From Eucalyptus grandis (Eukaryota > Streptophyta > Magnoliopsida > Myrtales > Myrtaceae): a stretch of 64,000 nt of DNA. Shown piece after piece: positions 21,694 through 33,427 of the stretch (position 1 is its first letter; the number at the start of each line of letters is the position of its first letter). The DNA is taken from NCBI RefSeq assembly GCF_016545825.1, contig NC_052616.1, positions 1,054,001 to 1,118,000 of the forward strand, given 5' to 3'. Made by a program: the position numbers and the translations under genes. The notes under the pieces were generated by a model. It worked only from the letters and a program-made list of their open reading frames with translations, was not told the origin of the DNA and ran no database searches.

Positions 21694-24600
21694 ATGGCAG
21701 CCTTATCATTATATCTGCTGCTTACTTGGATATTCTTGCTGTCTCTCTTTCGTACTAGGTTTGCTGAGGTACTTTGTCATGCGGACGAGAGCTTTGCCTT
21801 GATGGAATTCAAGAGAAGTTTCAGAACCAACACGACAGATTGGCGATGCATTCATCCAAAAGTCCATTCCTGGTCACTGGATGGAAGTGGAGATTGTTGT
21901 TCATGGGACGGCGTTGAATGTGATGAAGTCACCGGCCGAGTGATCGCCCTCAACCTCAGTAGCAGCTTGTCTCTCGGCACCATGAGTCCTAACACCACTC
22001 TCTTTCGACTCGTTCACATGGAGTCGCTCAATCTCGCTTTCAACAACTTCAACTTCTCCTCGATTCCGTATGGCTTCAGCAATCTTTCAAAGTTACAATA
22101 CCTTAATCTCTCCTCCTCCAACTTCTCCGGTGAAATCCCTCGCGATATCTCGCAACTCTCCAAGTTAGTTTCTCTCGATTTATCAACTTATTGGGATGAG
22201 ACACTTCGTATGCCCAACATGGGTGGCTTCGTTCATAACTTGACTGGGCTAAAAGAACTTGATCTTTCTCGGGTAAGCTTGTTATCACCTTTGCCACCTA
22301 TGCTAGCGAATTTCTCTTCCTTGACATTGCTCAGGCTAGTATCTTGTGAATTGAGTGGAAACTTTCCGGTCAGCATTTTCCAGTTGCCAAACTTAGAAGT
22401 CCTTTCCGTTGCTGACAATTATGACCTTTCTGGGTTTTTTCCCAAGCCACACTGGGGTTCTCCATTGAAATCCTTGGAAGTTTCCTGGACCAACTTCTCG
22501 GGAGAAATACCCTCTTTGATTGGAAATCTTAGTCTCTTGAATGAGTTAAGAGCCGAGAATTGCTATTTCTCAGGATCGCTTCCCTCTTCAATGGGTAATC
22601 TTTCTCATCTCACTATACTGGACTTTTACGCAAATAACTTGCAAGGTCAAATCCCTGTTTCCTTTGCTAATCTTACCCAGCTATTGGAGCTACAACTCTC
22701 TAACAATAACTTGCAAGGTCCAGTCCCTGTTTCCTTTGCTAATCTTACCCAGCTATCGAAGCTATATCTCTCTGACAATAACTTGAGCGGTGATTTTTTG
22801 GAGTGGGTGGTCAACTTGACAAAACTCACTAGCTTGGACATTTCAGGTAATAGTTTCTTTTTGGTTATATTAAGCGCAATTGTGACGTCATCTATGCACT
22901 AGCCCACTCAATGGACGACAAGTGGCATTATGGGGGCCCCACCATCGTACGTCTCTCTTTGCCGGTTTGGACGGATCTCTTTCCTCCTCCATCTACAACT
23001 CCATGGAACCTGATCTCTCGAGCTCCGTCGCTGCTTGCTCCCACCTCGACCATGACCAAAACCCCCACTGCGACAGCCGCAAGCAAAACTACCATCGCCG
23101 CCTCAAGAGCTTCGATTCCGGCAAGGGCTTGAGCTGTAAGGCCTTCTAGCTCGACAAGTTCAGCTAGGTTCTGAACCACGAACAGCTTCTTCATCAACTT
23201 CTTCTCCCTCAACTTCCTCAATTTTTTGACCGAAAGAAAAAAAAAAAAACTTCCTCAATTAATCCCCCTGGACGTTGTGATCTTGATGGTTGGATCGACG
23301 TGCATCTCGTCCTCCTGCAACCTCCTCAAATCCCTAAGTTTCAGATTGACGCTCCCACTGTACCCGAAGAACTCGGCCTACGCGCTGATTGAACACGCGA
23401 GTGGTGGCCATCGATGAAGCCCGATTTCGCGAATCAGACGAACTACTCGATGATGTAGTATGTCCCCTCGTCGCCATAGGCAATGGGGGAGAGGATTGGG
23501 TCCTGCCCAGAGTCGAGGTGCGAGGCTCGGAAAGCGTTCACGTCCTCGACAACTAGGCCAGCCGGAAGGCCTTTCGGCTTAGGCCGATGCTGGACTCGAA
23601 GCTCCTAAGACGGCGATGGAGGGTTAGGGTTTTGGGAAGGAGGGAGGAGGATAGGATGATCTTTGTGGCATACCTGGAGATCTTGAGAGCATTGTTGAGG
23701 TAGGCCTCGAGGCGGAGGAGGAAGTCCCTGTCTCTGGTTTTTCCCGTGGCCGTTGGCTGTTGCGGCAGAGGTTTTGGCGGTGGTCCAGGAGGGAGTGAGC
23801 AGTAGTGGAGCTCGAAAGATCAGTGCAGAGAGGAGGAGATCGAGAGAGACTTTCCGATTTTTTACGGTGGGCCCCTCCAATGCCTATTTGTCTGAGTGGG
23901 CTAGTGCATAATGACTTTGATCTAATATTTTCAGGCGATGAGATTATTTAGCCAAAGAGAGAAAGGAAATTGAAATTGATGGGGTTAACTAACGCTCTTT
24001 TGTCTTGTGTCTTTTTTTTTTCTTTTCTTTCTGTTTGGTAGGTAATTGGTTTGACTTTTCTAGTGACAACTTGCACAATGATATTCTGGGCCCATTGCGG
24101 AATCTAAAGGATCTCTATGTGCTTAATCTGGAGTCGCTTAATCTCAATGGCGTTCTCAATGTGAATGATCTATTCGCACTCAAGAACTTGAGACGCTTAG
24201 TTCTATCCAACAATAACATATCTTTCACCAAGTCATTCATCAACGCCACTACGTCGAAGCTTATCAACTTAGAGCTGGATTCATGCAACTTGACGGAGTT
24301 CCCACAGTTTATAGGCTACTTGAGCAAATTGGAGGGGTTATACCTACAACACAACAGAATTCAAGGGACCATTCCTAGAGGGATGTGGAACAATAGCAAA
24401 GAATCTCTCAGGCATGTAGATCTTTCTCACAATCTTTTAACCGGCTTTGAAAATAACCAAACCAATCTTTCTTTGCCGAACTTGGACTATCTTGACATTA
24501 GTTCTAACTTGCTAAAAACAACCCTCCCTGTCCCACCTCCCTCGGTCATCGCATATAACATCTCCAACAATTTCCTATTTGGGGAAGTTCCAACATCCAT

Positions 24601-25795
24601 ATGTGAAGTGAGCTCTCTTACTGTGCTCGATTTGTCCAACAATACTCTGAATGGCACACTTCCCCCTTGTTTGGGAAGTATTCATCCTTTGATTTTATTG
24701 AATCTTGCGAGAAATAAATTGGATGGCATGATTCCTCACGTTTACTTAGATGATTGTGCATTGAGGATGATTGACCTCAGAGAAAACCAACTAAGTGGTA
24801 TTGTTCCGAGATCTTTAGGAAATTGCAGAATGCTGGAGTATTTGAATCTTGGTGACAACCAAATTAATGATACGTTCCCATTTTGGCTATCGGAATTGAC
24901 CTACCTAAAAGTAATTGGCTTGCGGTCCAATAATTTCCATGGTCCCATAGAATCTAAGCTAAGCCAGCTCAACTTCACCAGTTTACACATCTTGGACATT
25001 TCCAACAACAGCTTCAATGGCGAATTTCCTTCCAACTTGTTGAAGAGTTGCCACGCCATGAAGGTCATGGTTGGTCAAGATAATTTGGCATATTTGGATA
25101 TTTTTGAAATGCCTCCTCATGCTTCATTCTATATAAGTACGACTTATGCGATGAAATTGATGAATAAGGGCGTGAAAAGGGAATATGCGAAGATTCCAGA
25201 TGTCCTCATCGCAATTGACCTCTCCAACAACAAGTTTGAAGGGTTCATTCCTGAACTCATTGGAGATCTAGAATCACTTCGCATGCTCAACCTATCAAAC
25301 AACCTCTTCAATGGTAGCATCCCTCCTTCCTTGGCCAATCTGACAGTGCTCGAAGCACTGGATCTTTCCCGGAACAATCTTGTGGGAGAGATTCCTCAAC
25401 AACTAGCCCGCCTCACATTTCTTTCGGTTTTCAATATCTCTCACAATCATCTATCGGGACCAATACCACTTGGAACGCAATTTGATACATTCGAGAGTAG
25501 TTCATTTGCGATGAATAATGGTTTGTGTGGAAGCCCCTTGCCAAATAAATGCACAAATGGTGAGGATGCTCCACCACCACCATCTTTCAAAGTGGATAAT
25601 GAAGAAGATTGTCTCTTCAACTTGGATTGGAGAATCATGCTGGTTGGTGCCGGAGTTGGGTTTTCGGTTGGTATTGTGATAGAGAACTTGATCATTGATG
25701 AGAAGAGGACGTGGTTCTTGTGCTGCTCCAAGAAAATGGCCAAAGGATGGAAAAAGATGAGGAAAGCTCTGGCAGACAAGAAATTATGTAGCTAG
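21694..25795 (+). CDS. leucine-rich repeat receptor-like protein (Cf-9/RLP type), two exons
   Basis: A cell-surface LRR protein without a kinase; the family works with SOBIR1/BAK1-type kinases in pathogen recognition or development. Exons are 21694-22846 and 24042-25795, joined in phase, giving about 968 residues. Order: signal peptide (1 to about 28), N-terminal cap with CCSWDGVEC, a long LRR array carrying LxxLxxLxLSxNxLSGxIP repeats, the conserved C3 region ([20 protein letters not shown]), a C-terminal cap ([11 protein letters not shown]), an acidic segment, one membrane span (about 916-936) and a short basic tail. I chose the ATG at 21694 because it opens a clean signal peptide 72 bases after the TATA box. 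No frameshift or stop was seen. The 1.2-kb intron holds a transposon. If the intron is retained, translation stops at 22900-22902 inside that element, giving a 402-residue secreted LRR fragment. Confidence 0.9.
23090..23190 (+). pseudogene. PEX11A: PEX11A fragment on the left arm
   Basis: On the plus strand the codons read [17 protein letters not shown], a TAG, then LDKF. This resembles the segment of plant peroxin 11A that reads RLKSFESS...SRKAFRLGKF in Arabidopsis, as I recall it. PEX11 proteins act in peroxisome proliferation at the peroxisomal membrane. The fragment covers only part of the gene and has at least two stop codons. The [10 protein letters not shown] block kept on the right arm is missing here. 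Confidence 0.7.
23262..23745 (-). pseudogene. PEX11A: PEX11A fragment on the right arm
   Basis: Read on the minus strand from 23745 downwards, the pieces follow PEX11A order: [11 protein letters not shown] (about 23701-23740), [11 protein letters not shown] (about 23655-23688), [15 protein letters not shown] (about 23565-23605), [13 protein letters not shown] (about 23444-23484), [11 protein letters not shown] (about 23403-23440) and [13 protein letters not shown] (about 23290-23345). Several frame changes and stops separate them, and a short stretch after EAYL is deleted. It is a non-coding captured copy. Family membership rests on my memory of Arabidopsis PEX11A and several independent matching blocks in the right order. 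Confidence 0.82.
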
Positions 25796-26696
25796 ATATT
25801 TAATGCTTTGTCTTTAAGTAGATCATTGAGAAAAGTTATACATGCATATGTGAAGATTCTGATCTATGTTTATTAGCTATAGTAATATGGAGATGTTGTG
25901 TTCTTGCTCATGAAAGTTATAATTCTTTTGAAGATTCTAACCTGTGTTTGTCCATATATGCATCAGCAATGAATGAATGTTCTGTTGTAATATAGAGACG
26001 TAATTGAGATGAGTAGATACTATTGAAAAGCCAATTAATATACATCGTGGACGGCGTTGTAAAATATTTTGTTGTCCATGGAAACCAAGAAGATTGGAAT
26101 AAAGGTTCTCCTGGTTCACAGGTAGAAAAAGCCTTGCTTTTGTTCATTTGAATGTATATTCGATGGAACTTTCATAACAGAGCATTAGCAATTTGTGTAG
26201 TGTCAAGATATTCATGTTGGTTATTTATGTCATTTTCGGTTGGTAGACCAATGTTACACCATGATTGATTACAAATTGTTTCTTCTTTAAAATTTACGAA
26301 AACATGTCAATTTCGAGTGTAGTCATATCAAGTTTGTGCTTTTCTTGGAAAATTTGTATTTGTGTTCGAGTCACCAAGGAGATGCCACTTCCCATGCTCT
26401 TCCAGACATTAGCTTGCAATTTAAGTGAGTTACCAAGAGCTTTTGAAACTACTTTTTCTTTAAACTAATATGGTATCTTACATGAAAGATAATTTCATAG
26501 AGATCATCTTAAGTTAAATGTAAAATTCTTCACTTAAGGAGCATATAATTTAAAAAGTGATTTATTTTTATGAGTATAAATGTAAACACGAAATCTAAAA
26601 AATCAACGATTTTAAAAGACTTTCTTGAATTGATCATAAAAATCCAATTTATAGGATCCGAATGAGCAAGCACTAGGGAAGTCACATCTCTATACT
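25796..26696. other. RLP 3' region and spacer
   Basis: Likely 3' UTR followed by AT-rich spacer. No exon, RNA gene or element ends were recognised. Confidence 0.5.
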
Positions 26697-28707
26697 CGTC
26701 CCACCCCTGCGAAGTGCGGGGAAAGGTTGGTTATTAGAACGATGAGAAAAAGGATTATATTTCTGCCGGCTCATTTAATAAGAAATGACGAAAAATATGG
26801 CAAAAGAGCAGAGATAAGTTTGTACTAAATTAACGACAATAGTGATAGATTGAAACTAACTCACAAACTTGTATTTAGAAGTAGGACCTTTGTGTTTAAT
26901 TTTTTAAAAATATAACTATTATTTAACGTTGATTAGTCTGAATGTTTAAAAACCTACACATATGAACTCTTACCATTGGGAGGCCTTGAGGCGGAAGAAG
27001 CCCCGTGTCTTCCGGCATGCTCTCGTCTGGAACAGTGCCATCATGCCTAGGTATCAGTTCAACCTTTGGATTATGGCAAAGGGTAGGCTTCCTACCCAGG
27101 CTCTTCTACTGTCTAATGGTAGGATTGATGGTGGATCCTGTCCTTTTTGCAATGAAGTGCCTGATTATATGGACCATCTCTTTTTTGGGTGTCGTGTCAC
27201 GGCCGACATTGCTTTCTTTTGGGCGGCCAGATGCAATATTCCTTGGTGCAACAGGTCTTGGGCTGAAAATCTTCATTGGGCCACTACCTTGCTGACGGGC
27301 AAGGATTTTTATAAGAGCATTGCTCGTTTTTCTTTTGGGGCGCTTTGTCATATCATTTGGAAGAACATGAACACTATTCTCTTTAGAGATGAGCCCCTTT
27401 CCGTCCCGGCCATGAAGAATCATCTTTCCAAAGTTGTCAAAGACAAAGCTCTCACCTTCAGGAATGTAGAGGATTCTACTCGGAACAAGAGGTTGGCGTG
27501 CAACTGGGGTTGTGACCCAATTATCTTCTCTTCTAGATACCTTGATCCTCCTACCCGAGGATTCCTTAGTGCCTGGTGGCTCTTCTCGCTTTGCCTCTCA
27601 CTCAAGGTTGTTGCAGCCTCCGCCGGGGTGTCTTTCCCTCATGCCTGCTCATTGTGTGCGTGTTGTATCTAGCTGCCGATTGTTTATGCCGTGCCTATGC
27701 TTCTAGTCTTTTAGGCATTTAGCCTTTTCCGATTGTCTCTGGCTAACGGTTGTCCTTGCCGTCTTTGCTCTTTCTTGCTTTCACTTTTACATCTTGGCAT
27801 TCTTCCACTCATAATGATCTATCTCATCTTGAGTGTAAATTTTTGGTGCCTCGATCTTTTGTAAAGTTTGGTCTTGCCCCAATATACTAATTATTCCTAC
27901 CCAAAAAAAAAAAAAAAACTCTTTAACTTTATTTAAAATCATTGAAAGGTTCTTTTTTTCTATAGAATTTTGTGATGTTAGAATACGTTTTTACTGACTC
28001 ATCCTTTACAAAATTATGGGAAAATTCATATGACTCTGATATGTCATAGCGATATAGGATAATCTATTACAAAAATGAATTGGAAAATTCAAATGCGACA
28101 TGTCAAGTTGGTGTTATAAAAGGTTTGATGATTTCATGAAAAAAATATTATGCCATTTCATGTTATTTATCAATATAGGGAAAAATGGTTTGAAAAGTCC
28201 TAAACTTATTACACTTTTTTCCAATTCGGTCATAAATTTTTTAACTCATGCGAATTGAGTTCTAAACAATTTTCACGTTTTGCCAATTAAATTCATTTTG
28301 TTAATTTTAGCTAGATATCGCTTATGTGGACGTCATCCGTCCTATATAGCATAGCTAGTGTGGACGTGGACAAATTTTTCCATGACCTACCGATTCATAA
28401 TGAAAGTCACGGGCCTATCCATGCTTAATGAAGGGCATGTCATAGAACATAAATTAATGAAATTTGTAAAGTAATGGGCTACTCCATCCACGCGAAACTT
28501 TGGCTAGTAAACATTGGCTCCACGTTATACTAGGGAAAAAAGAAAGGAAAGGAAAAAATAATTGATTTGAAAACTTGCCAGAATTCTAAGATGAACAGTG
28601 TGAATCCACTATCTCTTCAACAGAAAATTCGACTTTTCGTCTCTTAATTTATGTGCTTTTTTCGAGTTAAGGTCTTGAACTTTCAATTAATCTAATCAAG
28701 TACAGCC
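26697..28707. repeat. duplicated block Y' (left part), interrupted by a LINE
   Basis: Pairs with block Y (17188 onward). After removal of the LINE at 26972-27916, the join AACCTACACATATGAACTC... to TTTAACTTTATTTAAAATCA follows the order of block Y near 17490-17520. A segment at 28180-28380 (CCAATTCGGTCATAAATTT and neighbours) is extra relative to Y and resembles 48955-49130. It looks like another dispersed repeat. Confidence 0.7.
26972..27916 (+). mobile_element. 5'-truncated LINE with poly(A) and target duplication
   Basis: The 3' end of a plant L1-type LINE. Frame 26974-27672 encodes the zinc-binding region that follows reverse transcriptase (zf-RVT type): FNLWIMAKGRLPTQALLLS, then CPFC, DHLFFGC and later IWKNMNTILF. 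The reverse transcriptase domain itself is absent, so the copy is 5'-truncated, as is common for LINEs. It ends in a poly(A) run (27903-27916) and is flanked by AACTCTT at 26965-26971 and 27917-27923. Block Y at 17500 shows the uninterrupted locus. The open frame of about 230 codons suggests a fairly young insertion, but it cannot make a working protein. Confidence 0.88.
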
Positions 28708-28712
28708 CTTGC

Positions 28713-31648
28713 TGTCGCGACCTAAATTTCGGGTGCACTACCTAAAACTAGGTTAATGGACTATTAAGTCTTTAAACTTAGCTCGGGCTTTCCCAAGCCC
28801 ATACCAATTCACGACTTAATGTTCAAATATTTAACATGCAAAAGATTATTATTTAGGAGTCGCCACTAATCGGTTTACGATAGGTCGATTAGACATCTAA
28901 GTAAAATAATGGGAGAATTATTTTACTCCTACGAACCAGAGACTAAAGGTACGGAGACTTGGTTACACTAGATTTCTCTAATGCCTTTTCGGTACCATTT
29001 CTTTTTAATTTTCAAAAATGTTTTTTGCAGGCAGCTGATTTATTTTAACCTAAATTACTATCATACAAATGTGGTGACCACACGGGTGCTCATCCATTAT
29101 TAAAACATTCAAATAAAAATAATAAATAAATAAATTGCATCACACAAAGCAAGCAATCTTTTTTTTTTTGGGGGGTTTCTTAAAATTGGAATTTTTTAAA
29201 ATAAAGCATGCATTTTAACTACATGACCTAACTTTACTAATAAAAAAATTCTAATCAAATGATCCTATTATGCAAACTACTTAATATGCATCTCATATTT
29301 TTTTGTATTTTTCAGAATTAATAAAAACCCTAATAAACTATCTAAAAGGATAATTTTCTAATTTATTCTAGGGATTAATTTGACTTAAACCCTATCCTAT
29401 CTTAGAAAACTATTTTTTGAAAGATGAGATAATTAAAATGTGCGATCATTATCTAAAAAATTAATTTAGGTCCAACCCTAACTTATTTCTAAAAGTGCAA
29501 CCCTAAAAATATAATCCTAATAAAATTCTAATGTACTAAACCTACATGTTTGATTTACTAAACCTATATGCTCATGCAGAATTTTGATTTTTTTGATTTT
29601 TTTATATTTTAATTATTAAATAAATATTAAATCTAAACTATCAACAAAAATAAAGGATTAAAATAATAAAAAAAATAACATGTTATCTCACAGGTCAAAT
29701 TAACGATTATTCTAACCCTAATTATCACGACAAAGATGTCAAAATAATTAAAAATCTAATCCAAAGTCTTACGGATCAAATTAATAATTATAATGATTTA
29801 ACAATTAAAATTCTATCAAAAAGCCCAAAAATTAATATAATTAAAAAATAATCCGAGGATAAAATTAATAATTATAATAATTCCGACAAAATCCTTGCGG
29901 ATAATGCCTACAAAATGCACAAATATTAACATTGACAAACCACATTCTAACTTAAACAATAATAACGAAACTTAAAATAAGTAAAATAAAATAAAAATAA
30001 AAATAAACCACCTAAGGACTCAACGCTTCTCGCTGCTGGTGGAGCGGCTATGACGTGGGCGCTCGAGCTGTGACGCGGGCGCTCTGGCGGAGGGGCGGCT
30101 TGCTGAACGGCGAGGGCGCGGGATCGCGGCGACGCGGAGCCGGTGTAGGCACGGGTGAGGAGCGGACGCGCGGTGGTGAGTGGCGTGGAGACAGCGCGGG
30201 CTGTTGACGCGGGCGTCGGGGGTGACGACCGGATCGGCAACAGCAGGAGCGAGCAGAGGTCCAGGTGCAGGGGTGACGTGGGGGAGCTCGAGCAACGGTG
30301 ATCGGCGCGAGGGGTTGGGCAGCAACGGCGGAGCGGCGGTGGCGCGGCGAGTAGATGTCGCGGGTGTCGCTTGTGGCCTCGATTTGCAGGACGATGGGCT
30401 ACCGTGGGTGTCGGGCGCTGGTTGTCGCAGGGCAGCGGCGTTTGAACGGAGCGGAGGTGGCGCAGGCGTCGGCGTCGGCAGTGAGCTCGTGGGTGAGAGA
30501 GATCTCCGGCGGCTGGTGGGACGCCGTGACCGACGCTGGGGGCGGAGCTGCGGACGTCGCTGGTGCAGGCGCTGGTGAGGCGGCGGGAGCAGCAATGGCA
30601 GCGAACAATGGCGTCGCGGGCTGCTGCAGGGGCGCGGAGGTGCGGCAATCAGCTCGGGCTGCTGGCGAAGGGAGGCGTGGCTGCAGTGGCGGCACTCGAG
30701 CGAGCTGCTGGTGGTCGCTCAGGCGAGGGGCGGCGACCAGCAAGATGGCGCAGAGGTGCTGGCCCGAACAGATGCGCAGGCGGAAGCAGAGGGAGCGTCG
30801 GCAACTGCTGCGGGCGAGCGACGGAGATGCTGTTGCGGTGCAACAACGTCAGCGATGTGGGTTCGCCGGAAGGAAAGGGGCAGCCGCAGCGACGATCGGG
30901 GTAGGGAGAGTGGCGGACGCGGGGATGAGCAGTGACAATGCTCGCGGTGTCGAGCGAAGGTGCAACCGCGGCGACGGTGCCCGGAGGCGGAGGCGCTCGG
31001 AGGCAGGGGCGTTGCTAGCTGCTGGGTCGGAATTGCAGGTCGCCGGGAGCGGCTGCTACGACGCGTAGGCGGTCTGGGCGAACGACGGCAGCAAGGAGCT
31101 TCCCCCTCGAAGAAGAAGACCTGTTTTCCTTTTCCTTCTTTTTTTTTTTTTTTTTTTTTTTTACTCTTTTCTGTCTATTCGCACGTCCTCTCTCTGCCCC
31201 TTTCTGCACTCACGTCTCTTCTCTCTCACTCTTTCTTTCTCTTTTTTCTTTTTCTCTTTTTCCTCACGAATTCTCTCCTCAAGCTTTTCTTCTCTCTTTT
31301 TCACGAATTTTCCTCTCAATTCGCCTCTGAAATTTTTCGAATTCGCCTCTTTTTTTCATGAAAATGAGCCTCTCTTTTCTAGTAATTCGAAACGATATTT
31401 TTACATGGCATTTTCTGAGTTACTATTTCTTGTCACGTTAAATCAAATCTGTATGATTTGACAATCACCTCAATTCTTGTCCATTTTTCACTTGATTTCA
31501 AAATTGTTGCTACATTTAACAAAATCCGGACATTAATCAGAATCTCATATTTCCTTGCATAATCAAATCAATTTTCTCCATTTTCATTTTTTTTCTTTTT
31601 TTACTTGTTCAAAATGCAATTTTATTTTTCCAAAATTATGTGTCAACA
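28713..31648 (-). mobile_element. solo LTR, Ogre/Tat-like Ty3/gypsy family, minus orientation
   Basis: A 2.9-kb LTR in reverse orientation relative to the element at 57238. It shares with that LTR the ends (TGTTGACAC... and ...GGTCGCGACA in LTR sense), the block with GGGAGAGCCC-like and AGTGGCGACTCCTA-like strings, the purine-rich tract, the GC-rich middle and the TAATTTGATCCGTAAG-type AT tract. Flanks are CTTGC (28708-28712) and CCTGC (31649-31653), a 5-base target duplication with one change. No primer site, gag or pol borders it, so it is a solo LTR left by recombination. Block Y near 18170 is the empty site. Long GC-rich open frames at 29947-31068 lie within the LTR and are not genes. Confidence 0.88.
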
Positions 31649-31653
31649 CCTGC

Positions 31654-32369
31654 CACCAATCCTAATAAATTTGAGCTGACGTCTTCGTCAAACTGTTCTA
31701 GGGTACGAAGTGGGAAAAAGAAGACTTGCTCTTGGGGACAAGTTAGTGCGAAAATGTCTTTCCTCATACTTTTCTTCCCCGAATATACATACTCTTTTAG
31801 TTGAGCAATTGAACTTTAACATATCTATTTAGATCCTTTAACTTTCATAATTTTTTTAGTCAAATTTAACCTTCGATACCAATTTTGATAATTTTGAACT
31901 GAAGTGGTTGCCAGATTACATCACAGCAAGATGTGGGAAAAATTTGCCTTTGCAGCCAAGTCCACGCAAAATTGGGTCATTACCAGATGTTTAGTTGACG
32001 CGAGAATTTGTGCTAAAATGTCCCTCCTATATTTTCACCTTGTTCAAAAGATAGAAAGGAACTAATTGAAATAAGTGAAAATTTCAAAAGAACTCAAAGC
32101 GCCATCAATTTCTCAAATATGAGCCTAAAGTGAACCTTGTTTAGAGTTTGAAGTGCCCTTATTTTCTCAAATAATAGCCTGAAGTGATCATATCGGTTTC
32201 AACGAAAAACCTAACATTACCGGCTATTCAAGGGCATTTTTGTCCTCTACATTTTCTTATTTTCTTCCCTTTTTTATTTTTTTGTTCTTTCCATAAAAAC
32301 AACAAACTAAAAAAAGATTAAAACTTTAAAAAAAGAAGAAGAGAAAACACATATTTGAAAAAAAAAAAA
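31654..32369. repeat. block Y' (right part) and AT-rich spacer
   Basis: The first 130 bases continue the Y homology after the solo LTR (CCAATCCTAATAAATTTGAG against 18176-18195). 31800-31950 resembles 18830-18970. The remainder is AT-rich and holds no recognised gene. Confidence 0.6.
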
Positions 32370-32690
32370 AAAAAAAAAGGCAGCCCTCTTGCCTGTGGCT
32401 GCCACCCCGTTGTTGATGGGTTGTCGATCATGGCTAGCAAGGTCACTAGCGCCTTGGCAAGGGATGGCAAGCCTTGCCTAGACTAGAGGGAGGGCCGATG
32501 ACCCTCACCCAAATTTGGGAGAGGGTTGCGGCTCCTTCCTGGCAAGCCCTCGCCTCTGGTTAGCAAGGGATGCCAACCCTTAACAAGGCATCGGCGACCC
32601 TGCTACCCATGGCAGATGCTCCACGAGTGATGAGGTGGCGACCAAAGGCGAGGGAGGGCTGGTAGCTCTACTACCTGTAATTTTTTTTTC
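32370..32690. repeat. GC-rich dispersed repeat with GGCAAG/GGCGAGGG motifs
   Basis: A block abruptly richer in G and C than its flanks, full of partly palindromic GGCAAGG, CTTGCC, GGCGAGGG and CCCTCGCC strings, preceded by an A run at 32359-32378. It looks like a dispersed repeat but I could not define its ends. The minus-strand open frame here (32603-32983) has low-complexity residues and is not claimed. Confidence 0.45.
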
Positions 32691-32839
32691 CCAATTTTAG
32701 CCTTTGTTTTTTTTTTATAGCTTTTTTTGAAGAAAAAGGAAAAATGAAAGAAAATAAGAAAAAGTAAATGATGAAAATTCCCTTGACCAACTAATAAAAC
32801 CGGCTCCCCGGTGTTCGAAGTTATGGTACTAGAGAGTAG

Positions 32840-33000
32840 GGGTGTGCAACAAGAACAATCCAAATTGGGAACTGCCTGAATCGGAACCGAACTAGACCGA
32901 TCGTCGATTTTGGGTGATTCCCACGGGCGGCGGTCCAGTTTGCGATTCCAAGGTGAGAATCGGACTAACCAGATCGATTGCAATTGGAATTATAATGGAG
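32840..33000 (+). repeat. dispersed GAACCG/GATCGG repeat, plus-strand copy
   Basis: Begins near GGGGTGTGCAACAAGAACAA and matches in reverse the segment at 10200-10360 (and 50000-50155). It shares ATTTTGGGTGATTCCC-like and GATTCCAAGGTGAGAATCGG-like strings. Class unknown. Confidence 0.5.
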
Positions 33001-33047
33001 ATAACAACTTCACATGTGTCCAAGAGGCCACCAAAAATTTTATTGTT

Positions 33048-33157
33048 CCTCTCTACTTAAAGAAGAAGTGCACTTGTTAGTTTCTTCTTCTATTTGATGC
33101 GGGACTAAGACTCCAAGAGCCACACTCTCATTCCTTATGCTCTCACACACACACACA

Positions 33158-33204
<47 letters not shown>

Positions 33205-33291
33205 CTACTTAAAGAAGAAGTGCACTTGTTAGTTTCTTCTTCTATTTGATGCGGGACTAAGACTCCAAGAGCCACACTCTCATTCCTTATG

Positions 33292-33329
<38 letters not shown>

Positions 33330-33333
33330 CACT

Positions 33334-33364
<31 letters not shown>

Positions 33365-33383
33365 CACTCTCATTCCTTATGCT

Positions 33384-33427
<44 letters not shown>

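Larger units (their letters stand above)
22897..23906. mobile_element. inverted-repeat DNA transposon with captured PEX11A pieces, in the RLP intron
   Basis: The element starts CACTAGCCCACTCA and ends with its exact reverse complement. If the outer ATG/CAT and a further few bases (GTCAT, one indel) are counted, the terminal repeat is longer. CACTA/TAGTG ends suggest a non-autonomous CACTA-like element, but I see no clear 3-base target duplication, so the superfamily stays open. Inside, the left arm (plus strand) and the right arm (minus strand) are diverged copies of the same donor: both contain GGGCCCACC-like strings, a CTCGAGCTCC-like stretch and then PEX11A-like codons. No transposase is present. 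It lies wholly within the intron (22847-24041). Confidence 0.8.

Noticed and set aside
1255..23745. A functional peroxisome gene cluster made of the thioesterase and the PEX11A pieces.
   Set aside because: The PEX11A pieces are broken fragments carried by a transposon. Their nearness to a peroxisomal enzyme gene is most simply chance.
22897..23906. A firm CACTA superfamily call for the RLP-intron element.
   Set aside because: The ends fit CACTA, but the expected 3-base direct duplication is not seen (ATG on one side, CAT on the other), so only a tentative label is given.
26974..27672. A possible host gene of about 230 codons.
   Set aside because: The zf-RVT-type residues, the poly(A) run and the exact flanking duplication show it is the 3' part of a LINE.
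29947..31361. Several long overlapping open frames on both strands with Arg/Ala/Pro-rich products.
   Set aside because: They lie in the GC-rich part of the solo LTR. Frames open on both strands at once are a result of composition, and no domain is visible.
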